A DNA stretch of 64,000 bases from Rhizobium sp. 11515TR (GTDB taxonomy: Bacteria > Pseudomonadota > Alphaproteobacteria > Rhizobiales > Rhizobiaceae). A program made the position numbers and the translations under genes. The DNA lies in NCBI RefSeq assembly GCF_002277895.1, contig NZ_CP022999.1, positions 186,001 through 250,000 on the forward strand. Reading direction: 5' to 3'. This document shows positions 27,607 through 36,786 of the stretch, piece by piece (position 1 is the first letter of the stretch; each line of letters opens with the position of its first letter). The notes under the pieces are model-generated. The model was given only the letters and a program-made list of their open reading frames with translations, searched no databases and was not told the origin of the DNA.

Positions 27607-27908
27607 GAAATTTCTCCTTCCAAAGTCCGCCGGCCAATTCGTTGCCGGGTGAAGGCAGCTATTGCAGCCATGAGGCATATCGACCTAAACAGACACGGCC
27701 GAACGCTGCGTCAATATAGGCATCAATGCGGCGAGGGCAAGCACGGAAGCGCATAGCTGCCAATCGCCTGGCTCTCGGCTAATGTCGCGATTTAATATTC
27801 TGTGATAGCGACAACACGTCACGGTTACAGAGGAATGAACGCTGCTGCGTGCCGCCTTGTGACGATAGCCGCCAGCCGGCTATGGACGCCACCCTGTAAC
27901 GACGAAGA
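27607..27908. other. Intergenic region
   Basis: Roughly 300 bases between two minus-strand genes. I see no gene, repeat or clear regulatory signal apart from the expected ribosome binding site of the XRE gene. Confidence 0.4.
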
Positions 27909-28442
27909 TCATTTCCTGCCTTTTGCCTTACGCACCTTCCGCTCGGCCGCAAGCAGGAGCCCCTTGAGTTCCGGTTCACGCACACGATTGGCTGCCTCGA
28001 TGAAGGAAACCCACTCTACGCGGCGTTGGCCTCGCTCCGGGAAGTCCTGCAAGGTCTGGTCAACCTCCAGCAGATGCAGTCCGACAATACAGGGAACCCG
28101 GCTGCCGTCGGCAAGCTGCTTCAGATAGGTAAAATAGCCAAAAGGCTTTTTCTTCACCTTGCCGCGCACTCCGGCTTCTTCATAAGCTTCAATGGCGGCG
28201 ACCTCATGCGGCTTCTTGCCCTTGATCGGCCAGCCCTTGGGAACGACCCATCGGCCGCTTTCCCGGCTTGTGACGACGAGCATCTCGGCATCGTCGCCTT
28301 CGGGCACCTTCCTGTAACAAATGGCCGCATATTGCTCATGGACCTGGCCGTGCAGCAACTCGTCCGCATGAGATGCGAGCTCGGACAGAAAGCTCTCCGA
28401 CCGTCGCAAGGCTTTTTGCTGCGCTGAGAGTGAGAAAGCCAT
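27909..28442 (-). CDS. NUDIX hydrolase
   Basis: 177 residues from the ATG at 28442; an ATG 11 codons upstream is possible and neither has a clear ribosome binding site. WVVPKGWPIKGKKPHEVAAI followed by EAYEEAGVRGKV is the NUDIX box, with G-x5-E, then EA-EEAG in place of the canonical REUxEExG, as in the DIPP/diadenosine-polyphosphate-type subfamily of alphaproteobacteria. The flanking strands (YAAICYRKV, LVVTSRESGRWVVPKG) fit. It should hydrolyse a nucleoside diphosphate linked to another group, such as Ap4A, sugar nucleotide or polyphosphate inositol. The substrate is not determinable here. Confidence 0.82.
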   Translation of the reverse strand: MAFSLSAQQKALRRSESFLSELASHADELLHGQVHEQYAAICYRKVPEGDDAEMLVVTSRESGRWVVPKGWPIKGKKPHEVAAIEAYEEAGVRGKVKKKPFGYFTYLKQLADGSRVPCIVGLHLLEVDQTLQDFPERGQRRVEWVSFIEAANRVREPELKGLLLAAERKVRKAKGRK

Positions 28443-28686
28443 GTGCGCTACTCGCGACACGGTCGATCGACACACACGCCCCTCGAAACTGGCCGGCTCG
28501 CGCTCACAAAAATCGTCTGTGACACGCTGCTCTCCTGCTCGCTTGGGTTTCGTCGAAATTCACAACTGTCCGTATGATGCTGTGAGCCGCTGCGGTGACA
28601 GTTTTATGAAGGCGGCTGTTGATGATGCGGAGGAGATCAGCCATCTGAGCGTGCCACACGAAACTGTGATCGAACGGCACGGAACC

Positions 28687-28712
28687 AAAAACGGCCCCCG
28701 AAGGGGCCGTTT
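28687..28712 (-). terminator. Rho-independent terminator of dctA
   Basis: On the minus strand, AAACGGCCCC pairs with GGGGCCGTTT around a TTCG tetraloop (28689-28712), followed by a T run. It lies 26 bases after the dctA stop codon, a textbook intrinsic terminator. Confidence 0.9.
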
Positions 28713-28737
28713 CATCCTTGGGAGGATCATGCGAAGT

Positions 28738-30066
28738 TTATTCGGCTGCCTGCAGGGCAGGCACCTCGATTTCTTCGCTCAATTGCCCCGCCATGGCGGC
28801 GGCAAACTTGGTTTGGTCGAGTTCGTTTTCCCAGCGGGCAACGACAACCGTGGCTACCGCATTGCCGACGAAATTGGTCAAGGCGCGGCACTCAGACATG
28901 AATCGGTCGATACCGAGGATCAGCGCCATGCCGGCGATCGGAACCGAAGGCACGACGGCAAGGGTGGCGGCAAGCGTGATGAAGCCCGCACCGGTGATGC
29001 CGGCGGCACCCTTCGAGCTCAGCATGGCCACCAGGAGCAGCAGGACCTGATCCCCCAGCGACAGCGGCGTATCGGTTGCCTGGGCGATGAACAATGCCGC
29101 CAGTGTCATATAAATATTGGTGCCGTCGAGATTGAAGGAATATCCTGTAGGGATGACGAGGCCGACGACGGAGCGCTTGCAGCCTGCACGCTCCATCTTG
29201 TTCATCAGGCCCGGCAATGCGGCTTCAGACGACGAGGTGCCGAGCACCAGCAGCAGCTCTTCCTTAATGTAGCGGATCAGCGCCAGGATCGAGAAGCCGT
29301 TATAGCGGGCGACGGCCCCGAGCACGACGAGAACGAACAGCAGCGAGGTGGCGTAAAAGGTGCCGATCAGGAAGGCCAGATTGGCGATCGTGCCGATACC
29401 ATACTTGCCGATAGTGAAGGCCATGGCGCCGAAGGCACCGATCGGAGCGAACTTCATCAGCAGGGCAACCATACGGAAGATCGGCGTGGTCAGTGCCTGC
29501 AGGAAATCCGTCACCGGGCGGCCGCGTTCGCCGGCAGCGCCAAGCGCAATACCGAAGACGACCGAAAAGAACAGCACCTGGAGAATATCGCCCTTGGCGA
29601 AAGCGCCAACGATCGTATCCGGAATGATGTTCATCAGGAAGCCGACGACCGACGCGTCATGGGCTTGCGCCGCATAGTTGTTGACGGCCTTCGTATCCAG
29701 TGTCGCCGGATTGATGTGCATGCCTGCGCCCGGCTGCACGACGTTAGCAACGATGAGACCGACGATCAGCGCCAAGGTCGAGAAGGTCAGGAAGTAGACG
29801 AACGACTTGCCGACGACGCGACCGAATTTCTTCAGGTCCGACATGCCGGCGATGCCGGTGGTGACCGTGAGAAAGATGACGGGCGCGATGACCATGCGCA
29901 CCAGCTTGATGAAGGCATCACCGAGCGGCTGCAACGATGTGCCGAGCTGCGGATAATAGTGACCAAGCAGGATGCCGGCGGCGATGGCGGTGAGAACCTG
30001 CACGTAGAGGTGCCGGTAGAAGGGAACTTTGGCGCGCGTTTCCGCGCCAGCGATGGGAGCAATCAT
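28738..30066 (-). CDS. dctA: C4-dicarboxylate transport protein DctA
   Basis: 442 residues from the ATG at 30066, which has GGAGGA just upstream and gives the classical MIAP start of rhizobial DctA. It is a proton/sodium-coupled symporter of the glutamate/dicarboxylate (DAACS) family that imports succinate, malate and fumarate across the inner membrane, and in rhizobia fuels nitrogen fixation. Family hallmarks are the serine-rich re-entrant loop LVLGTSSSEAALPGLMNK, the substrate/ion site GYSFNLDGTNIYMTLAALFI, and IDRFMSECRALTNFVGNAVA. A sigma-54 promoter (30152-30167), a DctD-like site and the divergent dctBD genes indicate the usual DctB/DctD control. Confidence 0.97.
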   Translation of the reverse strand: MIAPIAGAETRAKVPFYRHLYVQVLTAIAAGILLGHYYPQLGTSLQPLGDAFIKLVRMVIAPVIFLTVTTGIAGMSDLKKFGRVVGKSFVYFLTFSTLALIVGLIVANVVQPGAGMHINPATLDTKAVNNYAAQAHDASVVGFLMNIIPDTIVGAFAKGDILQVLFFSVVFGIALGAAGERGRPVTDFLQALTTPIFRMVALLMKFAPIGAFGAMAFTIGKYGIGTIANLAFLIGTFYATSLLFVLVVLGAVARYNGFSILALIRYIKEELLLVLGTSSSEAALPGLMNKMERAGCKRSVVGLVIPTGYSFNLDGTNIYMTLAALFIAQATDTPLSLGDQVLLLLVAMLSSKGAAGITGAGFITLAATLAVVPSVPIAGMALILGIDRFMSECRALTNFVGNAVATVVVARWENELDQTKFAAAMAGQLSEEIEVPALQAAE

Positions 30067-30151
30067 GATGTCCTCCGTTAAGCCCAACCGATCTCTCGGC
30101 CCTCCGGGCGACGACTAGAATTCAACAGCCTCCGACTGTTCCGTCGTTCTT

Positions 30152-30167
30152 TGCAATGACCGTGCCA
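30152..30167 (-). promoter_or_regulatory. Sigma-54 (-24/-12) promoter of dctA
   Basis: On the minus strand the sequence is TGGCACGGTCATTGCA, a perfect TGGCAC-N5-TTGCA match to the RpoN consensus. It is placed about 85 bases upstream of the dctA ATG. The encoded DctD is a GAFTGA-type activator, as such a promoter requires. Confidence 0.95.
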
Positions 30168-30240
30168 GATGCACGCCTTGAATTTAACGCATTGCTTTCG
30201 TTTGCTTTTAATTTCCGGCGCTGATCAAAGATCATTGATT

Positions 30241-30258
30241 TGTGCGACTATCCGCACA
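30241..30258. promoter_or_regulatory. Probable DctD upstream activator site
   Basis: TGTGCG at 30241-30246 and CGCACA at 30253-30258 form a dyad with a six-base spacer. It lies about 75 to 90 bases upstream of the dctA -24 element, the range used by enhancer-binding proteins. Established rhizobial dctA promoters have DctD sites in this position; binding here is inferred. Confidence 0.65.
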
Positions 30259-30284
30259 GATCGAATTGCGGCGCGCGCGAAATC

Positions 30285-32162
30285 ATGCACAATACGGCAA
30301 TGCTGCAGCGCCCGGCCAACGAACGATTTCTAACGCCCGAGCAACTGGGCCGGCGCTCCCGCCGCGTCTGGTTCGTGTTCGCGTTTCTAAGTGCGGCCGT
30401 CATTGCGGCGGGCCTTTACGGCGCGAACGTCTTCGGCCGCCTCTCGGCAATAGAAGCGGTGCAGAGGCAGGGGCACACGGATGCAAATCTCAAGGTCGCG
30501 CTTCTGCGCGCGGTTCTCGAACGTCCTCGCGCCTTGCCGTTGCTGCTGGCCGACGATCAGCAGGTGCGAGATGCGCTGGCCGACAAGCACATCGACGATG
30601 TCGTTGCCCTGGATCGCAAGCTCGAAAGTCTCGTCTCCGGCACCAGCGCATCCGTCCTTTACGTCACCGGCAAGGACGGCGTTGCCATGGCCTCCAGCAA
30701 CTGGCGCGAGCCGTTGAGTTTCGTCGGCAATGACTATTCCTTCCGCGATTATTTCCGCAAAGCCATGGAAACGGGAACCGCCGAGCATTATGCGCTCGGC
30801 ACGGTCAGCAATCGCCCCGGCCTGTATATTTCCCGACGCGTCGGCGATGTCGGCTCTGCACTTGGTGTCGTTGTCGTGAAGATGGAATTCGATCAGTTGG
30901 AGGCCGACTGGAGCGAGACCGGCCGCCCCGCTTACGTGACCGACGAACGCGGTGTCGTGCTCATCACCAGCCTGCCCTCATGGCGCTTCATGACAACCGC
31001 TCCCCTTGCCCGCCAGGAAGCCGACGCCATTCGAAAAAGCCTGCAGTTCGGCGCGGCACCGCTTTCGCCCCTTCCGGTCAGCCATGCCGAAAAAGTCGGT
31101 CCGGATGCAACCATCGTGCGCGCCATTTTGCCTGGAAGCAGCGCTGCGGAATATTTGCGGCTGACGGTCGCCATTCCATCAACACCCTGGCAGCTTGGCT
31201 ACTTGATCCCGACCGATCAGGCGATCGCCTCATCCGTGCGCGAGACGCGTTTCCTTACCTCGACCGTCCTTCTGCCGATCCTCGCCTTGGCCGCTTTCCT
31301 GCTACGCCGCCGCGATGTCTCGGCCATGCAGATTGCCGTCAGCCGGATCGCGCGCGAAGAATTGGAACGTCGGGTCCTTGAGCGCACGGACGATCTTAGC
31401 CAGGCCCGCGACCGGTTGGAGGCAGAAATTGCCGACCACCGTGCAACGGAAGCCAAGCTGCAGGGCGTGCAGCAGGATCTCGTGCAGGCCAATCGCCTTG
31501 CCATCCTGGGTCAGGTCGCCGCCGGCGTCGCGCATGAAATTAACCAGCCGGTCGCGACGATCCGTGCCTATGCGGAAAATGCCAATGTCTTCCTCGACCG
31601 GCAGCAGACGGAGCCGGTGAAGGAAAATCTTTCGGCGATCGCGGCACTAACGGAACGTATCGGCACGATCACTGAAGAACTGAAAGCCTTCGCCCGCAAG
31701 GGAAGGACCGCACCGGAGCCGGTCGACCTCAGAAGCGTAATCGAAGGTGCCGTGATTCTGCTGAGGAGCCGCTTTGCCGGCCGCCTAGATGCGTTGAAGA
31801 TCGAGCTGCCGCCAACGGGGCTCGGTGTTGTCGGCACGCGCATCCGGCTGGAACAAGTGCTGATCAACCTCTTTCAGAATGCTCTGGAAGCCCTGGAAGG
31901 CCGCGATCGGGCCAAGGTGGAGGTGTCGGTGCATGAAACTTCGGATGAAGTCGAGATCGTAGTTTCGGACAACGGGCCTGGCATTCCGGCGGCGATCCTC
32001 GAATCACTGTTTACACCCTTCAACACGTCCAAGGAAAAAGGCCTCGGTCTTGGTCTCGTCATTTCAAAGGATATCGTCGTCGACTATGGCGGCCGGATCG
32101 ATGTCGAGAGCAATGACAGCGGCACACGCTTCACTGTCCATTTGCGCAAGGCCACACCATGA
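30285..32162 (+). CDS. dctB: C4-dicarboxylate sensor histidine kinase DctB
   Basis: 625 residues from the ATG at 30285. A TTG 15 codons upstream is in frame but overlaps the DctD-like dyad, so the ATG is preferred. A first membrane helix (WFVFAFLSAAVIAAGLYGAN) and a second near residue 330 (STVLLPILALAAFL) bracket a periplasmic PDC-type sensor domain with SFRDYFRKAMETG and GLYISRRV. The cytoplasmic kinase has the H box AAGVAHEINQPVATIRAY near residue 415, the N box INLFQNALEAL, and G boxes DNGPGIP and GLGLGLVISK. It senses periplasmic dicarboxylate with DctA and phosphorylates DctD. The stop overlaps the dctD start (ATGA). Confidence 0.95.
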   Translation: MHNTAMLQRPANERFLTPEQLGRRSRRVWFVFAFLSAAVIAAGLYGANVFGRLSAIEAVQRQGHTDANLKVALLRAVLERPRALPLLLADDQQVRDALADKHIDDVVALDRKLESLVSGTSASVLYVTGKDGVAMASSNWREPLSFVGNDYSFRDYFRKAMETGTAEHYALGTVSNRPGLYISRRVGDVGSALGVVVVKMEFDQLEADWSETGRPAYVTDERGVVLITSLPSWRFMTTAPLARQEADAIRKSLQFGAAPLSPLPVSHAEKVGPDATIVRAILPGSSAAEYLRLTVAIPSTPWQLGYLIPTDQAIASSVRETRFLTSTVLLPILALAAFLLRRRDVSAMQIAVSRIAREELERRVLERTDDLSQARDRLEAEIADHRATEAKLQGVQQDLVQANRLAILGQVAAGVAHEINQPVATIRAYAENANVFLDRQQTEPVKENLSAIAALTERIGTITEELKAFARKGRTAPEPVDLRSVIEGAVILLRSRFAGRLDALKIELPPTGLGVVGTRIRLEQVLINLFQNALEALEGRDRAKVEVSVHETSDEVEIVVSDNGPGIPAAILESLFTPFNTSKEKGLGLGLVISKDIVVDYGGRIDVESNDSGTRFTVHLRKATP

Positions 32163-33535
32163 GTGAGAGTTTCCCCGTTTTCCTCATCGACGACGACAAG
32201 GATCTATTGAGGGCGACGAAACAGACGCTGGAATTGGCTGGTTTCGCCGTATCGGCCTTCTCTGCCGCGGGCGAAGCGCTTCTTGTTCTCGACGCCGATT
32301 TTGCAGGTGTTGTCGTCTCCGATATCCGCATGCCGCAGATGGATGGACAGCAGCTGTTTGCCCGCATCAAGACGCTCGACGCCGACCTGCCGGTCATTCT
32401 CATGACGGGTCATGGCGATATTCCGATGGCCGTGCAGGCGATCCAGGACGGCGCCTATGATTTCATCGCGAAGCCCTTCGCCACGGACCGGCTGGTGCAA
32501 AGCGTGCGACGCGCGGCGGAGAAACGAAGGCTCATCCTGGAGAATAGGGCATTGCGGCAAGCGGCGGAGCAGGCGCAAGGCGATCTGCCTCTGATTGGCC
32601 AGACGCCCGCCATCGAGCGGCTGCGCTATACGCTGCGGCAGATCGCCGATACGGATGTTGATGTGCTTGTCACGGGCGAGACCGGCAGCGGCAAGGAAGT
32701 GGTGGCGAGCCTGCTGCATCGCTGGAGCAGGCGCGCGAAGGGCAATTTCGTTGCGCTGAACTGCGGTGCCCTGCCCGAAACCGTGATTGAAAGCGAGCTG
32801 TTCGGCCATGAGCCAGGCGCTTTTACCGGCGCGCAGAAGAAGCGCGTTGGGCGCATCGAGCATTCCAGCTCCGGCACCCTGTTTCTCGACGAGATCGAAA
32901 GCATGCCGCAGGCGATCCAGGTGCAGATGCTGCGCGTGCTTGAGATGCGCGAGGTGACGCCGCTCGGCACCAATGAAGTCCGTCCTGTCGATCTTCGCGT
33001 CGTGGCAGCGGCGAAGGTCGATCTAGCCGATCCTCGCCAACGCGGCGATTTTCGCGAGGATCTCTATTATCGCCTCAACGTCGTCACACTTTCCATTCCG
33101 CCATTGCGTGAACGGCGCGATGACATTCCCCTGCTCTTTGGCCATTTTGCCGATCGCGCCGCCGGTCGCTTCAAGCGCGAGGTGCCGGCCCTATCCACAG
33201 CAGTGCGCCGCCATCTGCAGCAGCACGACTGGCCGGGCAACGTTCGCGAACTCTCGCATTTTGCCGAGCGCTTCGTGCTCGGCCTCGAATCGGCAACAAC
33301 GGCAAAATTCGACGAGGTGCCGGCGGCGGATGAGGGCTTGCCTTTGCCCCTTCGGGTAGAGCGCTACGAAGCCGAACTTATCCGCGAAACCCTGTCGCAG
33401 AACAATGGCGATGTGCGCCGCACCATCGAAGCGCTCGGCATTCCCAGGAAGACCTTCTATGACAAGCTCCAGCGGCACGGCATCGTCAGAGGCGATTTCG
33501 CTGGCTTTGACGGGGACGAACGCCGAGGTTCGTGA
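32159..33535 (+). CDS. dctD: C4-dicarboxylate response regulator DctD (sigma-54 activator)
   Basis: 458 residues. The receiver domain has the acidic pocket (VFLIDDDKDLL) and the phosphoacceptor Asp in VVVSDIRMPQMDG near residue 54, with the conserved Lys in FIAKPF. The AAA+ domain has Walker A GETGSGKE near 173, the sigma-54 contact loop GAFTGA near 219 and LFLDEIESMP as Walker B. A C-terminal Fis-type helix-turn-helix (NGDVRRTIEALGIPRKTFYD) binds the enhancer. It activates the dctA sigma-54 promoter in the adjacent intergenic region. It is translationally coupled to dctB. Confidence 0.96.
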   Translation: MSESFPVFLIDDDKDLLRATKQTLELAGFAVSAFSAAGEALLVLDADFAGVVVSDIRMPQMDGQQLFARIKTLDADLPVILMTGHGDIPMAVQAIQDGAYDFIAKPFATDRLVQSVRRAAEKRRLILENRALRQAAEQAQGDLPLIGQTPAIERLRYTLRQIADTDVDVLVTGETGSGKEVVASLLHRWSRRAKGNFVALNCGALPETVIESELFGHEPGAFTGAQKKRVGRIEHSSSGTLFLDEIESMPQAIQVQMLRVLEMREVTPLGTNEVRPVDLRVVAAAKVDLADPRQRGDFREDLYYRLNVVTLSIPPLRERRDDIPLLFGHFADRAAGRFKREVPALSTAVRRHLQQHDWPGNVRELSHFAERFVLGLESATTAKFDEVPAADEGLPLPLRVERYEAELIRETLSQNNGDVRRTIEALGIPRKTFYDKLQRHGIVRGDFAGFDGDERRGS

Positions 33536-33587
33536 TCCATCGCCGAGAGCGGACTATGCCAGCTGAAGCGGGTTTCCACCACGCGCT

Positions 33588-35198
33588 TCAGGCACTGCGG
33601 CGCATCTCCTTGATGTTGGAACCGCCGCTTAGTCGGGCCGCTGCCTCGGCGGTGCGATCCAGAACCAGCATCGCTTGCGCGATCACCGCCGCAAGCGCCT
33701 CATCGCTCTTGGAAGCAGCCACGACCAGCGGCGCGCTCAAGCAAATTCTAAGGGCACTTGCCGGTACATCACCAAAATCGGCGCAGCGAACGGGCTGCCC
33801 GAGACGCACCGACGCAACCCCATCACCGTCGATGGCCAGCTCTTTGTAAACCGCAGCCATTTCCGTCGCAGTCAGCATCGCGCCATCCGTGCAATTGCGC
33901 AGGTAGAACGAGAAAATGGAGGGAATCTCGTCCCAGCGAAGAGCCGATGATGCACCCCACAGCTCACGCCTATCCAATGGCCGGCTCTGCAAAGGCTCGA
34001 AAGCCGGATCCTTCGCAAGACGATCAGAGACTGCCTCGGCAAAAGCGGACAAGACGGCGATCATACGATCTTCGGCTATGCCGACGAGGCGTTCGAGCTC
34101 GAACAGTGCGGCTTTCCAGCGCAGCAGCAGGCCGAGATTGGCACGCTCCGGCAAAAGGTCGCGAGCGGCCCAGTCTTCTGGCCACTCCGCCTTCCCGCAG
34201 TAATCCGCCAGAGCGGCGGGCAGCATACGTGACTTGAAGCGCGCCGACATTTGCGGCGGGCACAGAAGCGCGCCGCTGAAAATCGGCCCGGCAAGGAATT
34301 TCGAACCCGTGAGCGCGACCATGAAATCATGTGCGAGATAGGCGCGGATCGTCGCCGCCGACAGGCGAAACTGGCAGGCATCGATCATGATATCCAGCAA
34401 CGTGCCGAAGCGCTCCTTTAGACGCAGAATGCTCTCGAGGCCCGGCGCCAGCAGGCTGGTCTTCGAGACATCCGTTACCACAAGCAGGCATCTAAGGCCG
34501 GCTGCGCGGGCAAGCTCGATAAGGCCGCGTAACTCCTCCTCCACCTCGCGCTCGGCGCGAAGGGAACCATCCTTGTTGCGCACAGCAATGGTGGCGTTGC
34601 GCGTTGCGTCGCCCGCCCGCAATTCCTCACCCTTGACGACGGTGCGCTCGCTGCTGACGCGGCTCATGAAATGCCGCCCGGCCGACGCCGTCATGACGCC
34701 GCTGCCCGTCTCGTTCCCCATCAGCGTGATGGTCATCAGGGCACGCTCGTCCTCACCCGCCAACAGCGCGGCCAAAAAAAGATGGATGTCCGTACCCGAT
34801 GTGGCCAGGATGGCATCGATCCGCGGTTGCGACGATCGGCTGAGGCCAAGCAAGCGCAGCAGATCGTCCCGCACGCGCCCGATTTCGCGTTCGTAGACCG
34901 CCGCCGTCGATCCCGATTCCATCTCCTGCCTCAGATCCGCGTAATAAGATTCGACCGCGACAAAAGCGGCGGCGGAGATGGTGGATGCCGTCGACGAGCC
35001 GAAAGCGAGATCTTCGGGCCGGGGCGCGGGACCATAGCCATACATGTTGAGCCCGCTGATCGGATCGCAATCCAGCCGCTCGTCGCCGCCCGACACCAGG
35101 TATTTCAGAAGCGCGCCCCTCGCCCCGCCTTGCTGCTGCGACGACGCACCCGCGGTCATGTTCTCATCCAGGGCACGGTCGTCAGCAATTTGCTGCAT
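33588..35198 (-). CDS. PLP-dependent aminotransferase-fold protein of unknown function
   Basis: 536 residues from the ATG at 35198 with GAGGA ten bases upstream; the longer frame starts with TTG. The layout is that of fold-type I PLP enzymes: an aromatic/small-residue region ILATSGTDIHLFLAALLAG for phosphate and ring contacts, VVTDVSKTSLLAP, IDACQFRLSAATIRAYLAHD (the Asp that pairs with the PLP ring nitrogen, then Gln-Phe) and ALTGSKFLAGPIFSGALL, where the Lys of GSK would form the internal aldimine. It is longer than ordinary class V enzymes, with an unusual C-terminal part, and I recognise no specific family. It is convergent with dctD and has no operon partner. Confidence 0.65.
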   Translation of the reverse strand: MQQIADDRALDENMTAGASSQQQGGARGALLKYLVSGGDERLDCDPISGLNMYGYGPAPRPEDLAFGSSTASTISAAAFVAVESYYADLRQEMESGSTAAVYEREIGRVRDDLLRLLGLSRSSQPRIDAILATSGTDIHLFLAALLAGEDERALMTITLMGNETGSGVMTASAGRHFMSRVSSERTVVKGEELRAGDATRNATIAVRNKDGSLRAEREVEEELRGLIELARAAGLRCLLVVTDVSKTSLLAPGLESILRLKERFGTLLDIMIDACQFRLSAATIRAYLAHDFMVALTGSKFLAGPIFSGALLCPPQMSARFKSRMLPAALADYCGKAEWPEDWAARDLLPERANLGLLLRWKAALFELERLVGIAEDRMIAVLSAFAEAVSDRLAKDPAFEPLQSRPLDRRELWGASSALRWDEIPSIFSFYLRNCTDGAMLTATEMAAVYKELAIDGDGVASVRLGQPVRCADFGDVPASALRICLSAPLVVAASKSDEALAAVIAQAMLVLDRTAEAAARLSGGSNIKEMRRSA

Positions 35199-35354
35199 GG
35201 AGAAGCATTCCTCTTTCGCCAAAGTCGAAACGCTTCGCAGGATCGCGCGGCGTTCTATGCCAAGCGGGAGCCCCTCGGCAACCGAACTTTATGCTTCGCA
35301 AGGTGGAGCGAAGCTGACCTGCCGAGACCGGCAACGCCCGGTGGCAAGCACAAT

Positions 35355-35383
35355 AAAAAACTCGCGGCTCAAAGGGCCGCGAG
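35355..35383 (-). terminator. Rho-independent terminator of the yghU-like gene
   Basis: On the minus strand CTCGCGGC pairs with GCCGCGAG around a seven-base loop (35361-35383), followed by TTTTTT. It lies about 28 bases after the stop of the glutathione transferase gene. Confidence 0.88.
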
Positions 35384-35411
35384 CTCATTTCTACAAAAGG
35401 GAATTGTCGTA

Positions 35412-36287
35412 TCAGCCGGCGGCTTCCAGCTTATCCTGCGTCTTCGTCTCGAAGTCGCTGGCATCGTGGCGCTCACGCAGCTGCTCGGACGGATCGCCCG
35501 ACATGCGGTTGACCATGCGGCCGCGCTTGACGGCAGGACGCGCGTAGACCTGCTCGGCCCAACGCTGCACGTTCTTGTAGTCCTGCACCTGCAGGAACTC
35601 GGCCGCGCCATACTGCCAGCCTTTGACCAAACCGCCGTACCACGGCCAAATGGCGATATCGGCGATCGTATAGTCGCTGCCGGCGATATATTCGCTTTCG
35701 GCCAGGCGACGATCGAGAACATCGAGCTGACGCTTCACCTCCATGGCGAAGCGATCGATCGCATATTCGATCTTCGTCGGCGCATAGGCGTAGAAATGAC
35801 CGAAACCGCCGCCGAGATAGGGAGCGCTGCCCATCTGCCAGAACAGCCAGGAGATGCATTCGGCACGAGCCGGCTGCTCGGTCGGCAGGAAGGCGCCGAA
35901 TTTCTCGGCGAGATACATCAAAATCGAGGCCGATTCGAAAACGCGAACCGGCTTCGGGCCGCTGCGGTCGAGCAGGGCCGGGATCTTCGAGTTCGGATTG
36001 ACGTCGACGAAACCGCTGCCGAATTGATCGCCCTCGCCGATCTTAATCAGCCAGGCATCATATTCAGCGCCGCTGTGACCGAGCGCCAGCAGCTCTTCGA
36101 GCATGATGGTGACCTTCACGCCGTTCGGCGTTCCAAGCGAATAGAGCTGAAGGGGATGGCGTCCTACCGGCAGTTCCTTCTCGTGAGTCGGGCCCGCGAT
36201 CGGGCGATTGATATTGGCGAACTGGCCGCCATTGGCCTTGTTCCAGGTCCAGATTTTCGGCGGTGTATATTCGGCAGAACCGGTCAT
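35412..36287 (-). CDS. yghU: YghU-type glutathione S-transferase / disulfide-bond oxidoreductase
   Basis: 291 residues from the ATG at 36287, six bases behind AAGGAGG; the ATG at 36293 abuts the Shine-Dalgarno sequence. An N-terminal extension (YTPPKIWTWNKANGGQFANI) with NRPIAGPTHEKELPVGRHPL is characteristic of the Nu-class GST YghU/YfcG. The thioredoxin-like domain (LQLYSLGTPNGVKVTIMLEE, NPNSKIPALLD, VFESASILMYLAEKF) binds glutathione, and an all-helical C-terminal domain follows (DYTIADIAIWPWYG). YghU has glutathione-disulfide reductase/peroxidase-like activity in the cytosol. It is monocistronic with its own terminator. Confidence 0.9.
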   Translation of the reverse strand: MTGSAEYTPPKIWTWNKANGGQFANINRPIAGPTHEKELPVGRHPLQLYSLGTPNGVKVTIMLEELLALGHSGAEYDAWLIKIGEGDQFGSGFVDVNPNSKIPALLDRSGPKPVRVFESASILMYLAEKFGAFLPTEQPARAECISWLFWQMGSAPYLGGGFGHFYAYAPTKIEYAIDRFAMEVKRQLDVLDRRLAESEYIAGSDYTIADIAIWPWYGGLVKGWQYGAAEFLQVQDYKNVQRWAEQVYARPAVKRGRMVNRMSGDPSEQLRERHDASDFETKTQDKLEAAG

Positions 36288-36489
36288 GGGCATCCTCCTT
36301 TTTCGGGAATCGAATTTGGGCGATCTTCGATGTAGCGCGCTACATAGGTCGCACATAGGGGCCGCTCTTCATTTTTGCGAGAGGAGAATGCGCACTCTGT
36401 TAATGCGGAAGCGCTCCTGCCGCTTGGGCTGAGCCGCGTCGCCTCATTTCCAAGCTAAGCCATTCGCAATCGCTTGGAAATTTTATGAA

Positions 36490-36650
36490 ACGAAAAAGCC
36501 TGCCGCGGGAGGAGGAGCGGCAGGCTTTTTACAAGAACCGAACAGCGGATGGGAGGAGGAGTTCCGCTATTCCTGCAGTCGTCCCTGGGAGGAGGATAAG
36601 GACGTCTGCCAAGCGAAGGGATGCGGGAGGAGATGCATCGCTTCGATGAG
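36490..36650 (-). ncRNA. Array of four anti-Shine-Dalgarno hairpins (cuckoo/CcsR-type sRNA)
   Basis: Read on the minus strand, four consecutive hairpins each display CTCCTCCC in the loop. The motif complements lie at 36625-36632, 36588-36595, 36551-36558 and 36507-36514, with periods of 37, 37 and 44 bases. Stems are GATGC/GCATC (36620-36639), CGTCC/GGACG (36580-36604), AGCGGA/TCCGCT (36544-36568) and a 14-bp stem AAAAAGCCTGCCGC (36493-36530) that doubles as a terminator with its T run. Alphaproteobacterial cuckoo RNAs, including the CcsR RNAs of Rhodobacter, carry the same loop motif and lie downstream of DUF1127 genes, exactly as here. They may act by binding ribosome binding sites or regulators. 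The 5' end and processing are unknown. Confidence 0.85.
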
Positions 36651-36786
36651 AAGAACATACCAGTCTTTTGCTCAGTTCATAGGCATTTCTTTGCAAGGCA
36701 GTTATGCGCTATGCGAAAACCGGGCAGCTAGATCGATCGCAATCTTCAACCAGCACGGCGAAGAATGAGCGGGATGCCCACAAAGC

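Noticed and set aside
28441..30081. 546-codon plus-strand frame
   Set aside because: Antisense to dctA; the translation is low-complexity and Arg/Asp-rich, as expected for the complement of a GC-rich gene.
34671..36335. 554-codon plus-strand frame
   Set aside because: Antisense to both the PLP-fold gene and the yghU-like gene and runs through a terminator.
36490..36650. GGGAGGAG repeats as ribosome binding sites or a tandem DNA repeat on the plus strand
   Set aside because: None is followed by a start codon with an open frame, and each lies in the loop of a hairpin downstream of a DUF1127 gene, which fits a minus-strand sRNA array better.
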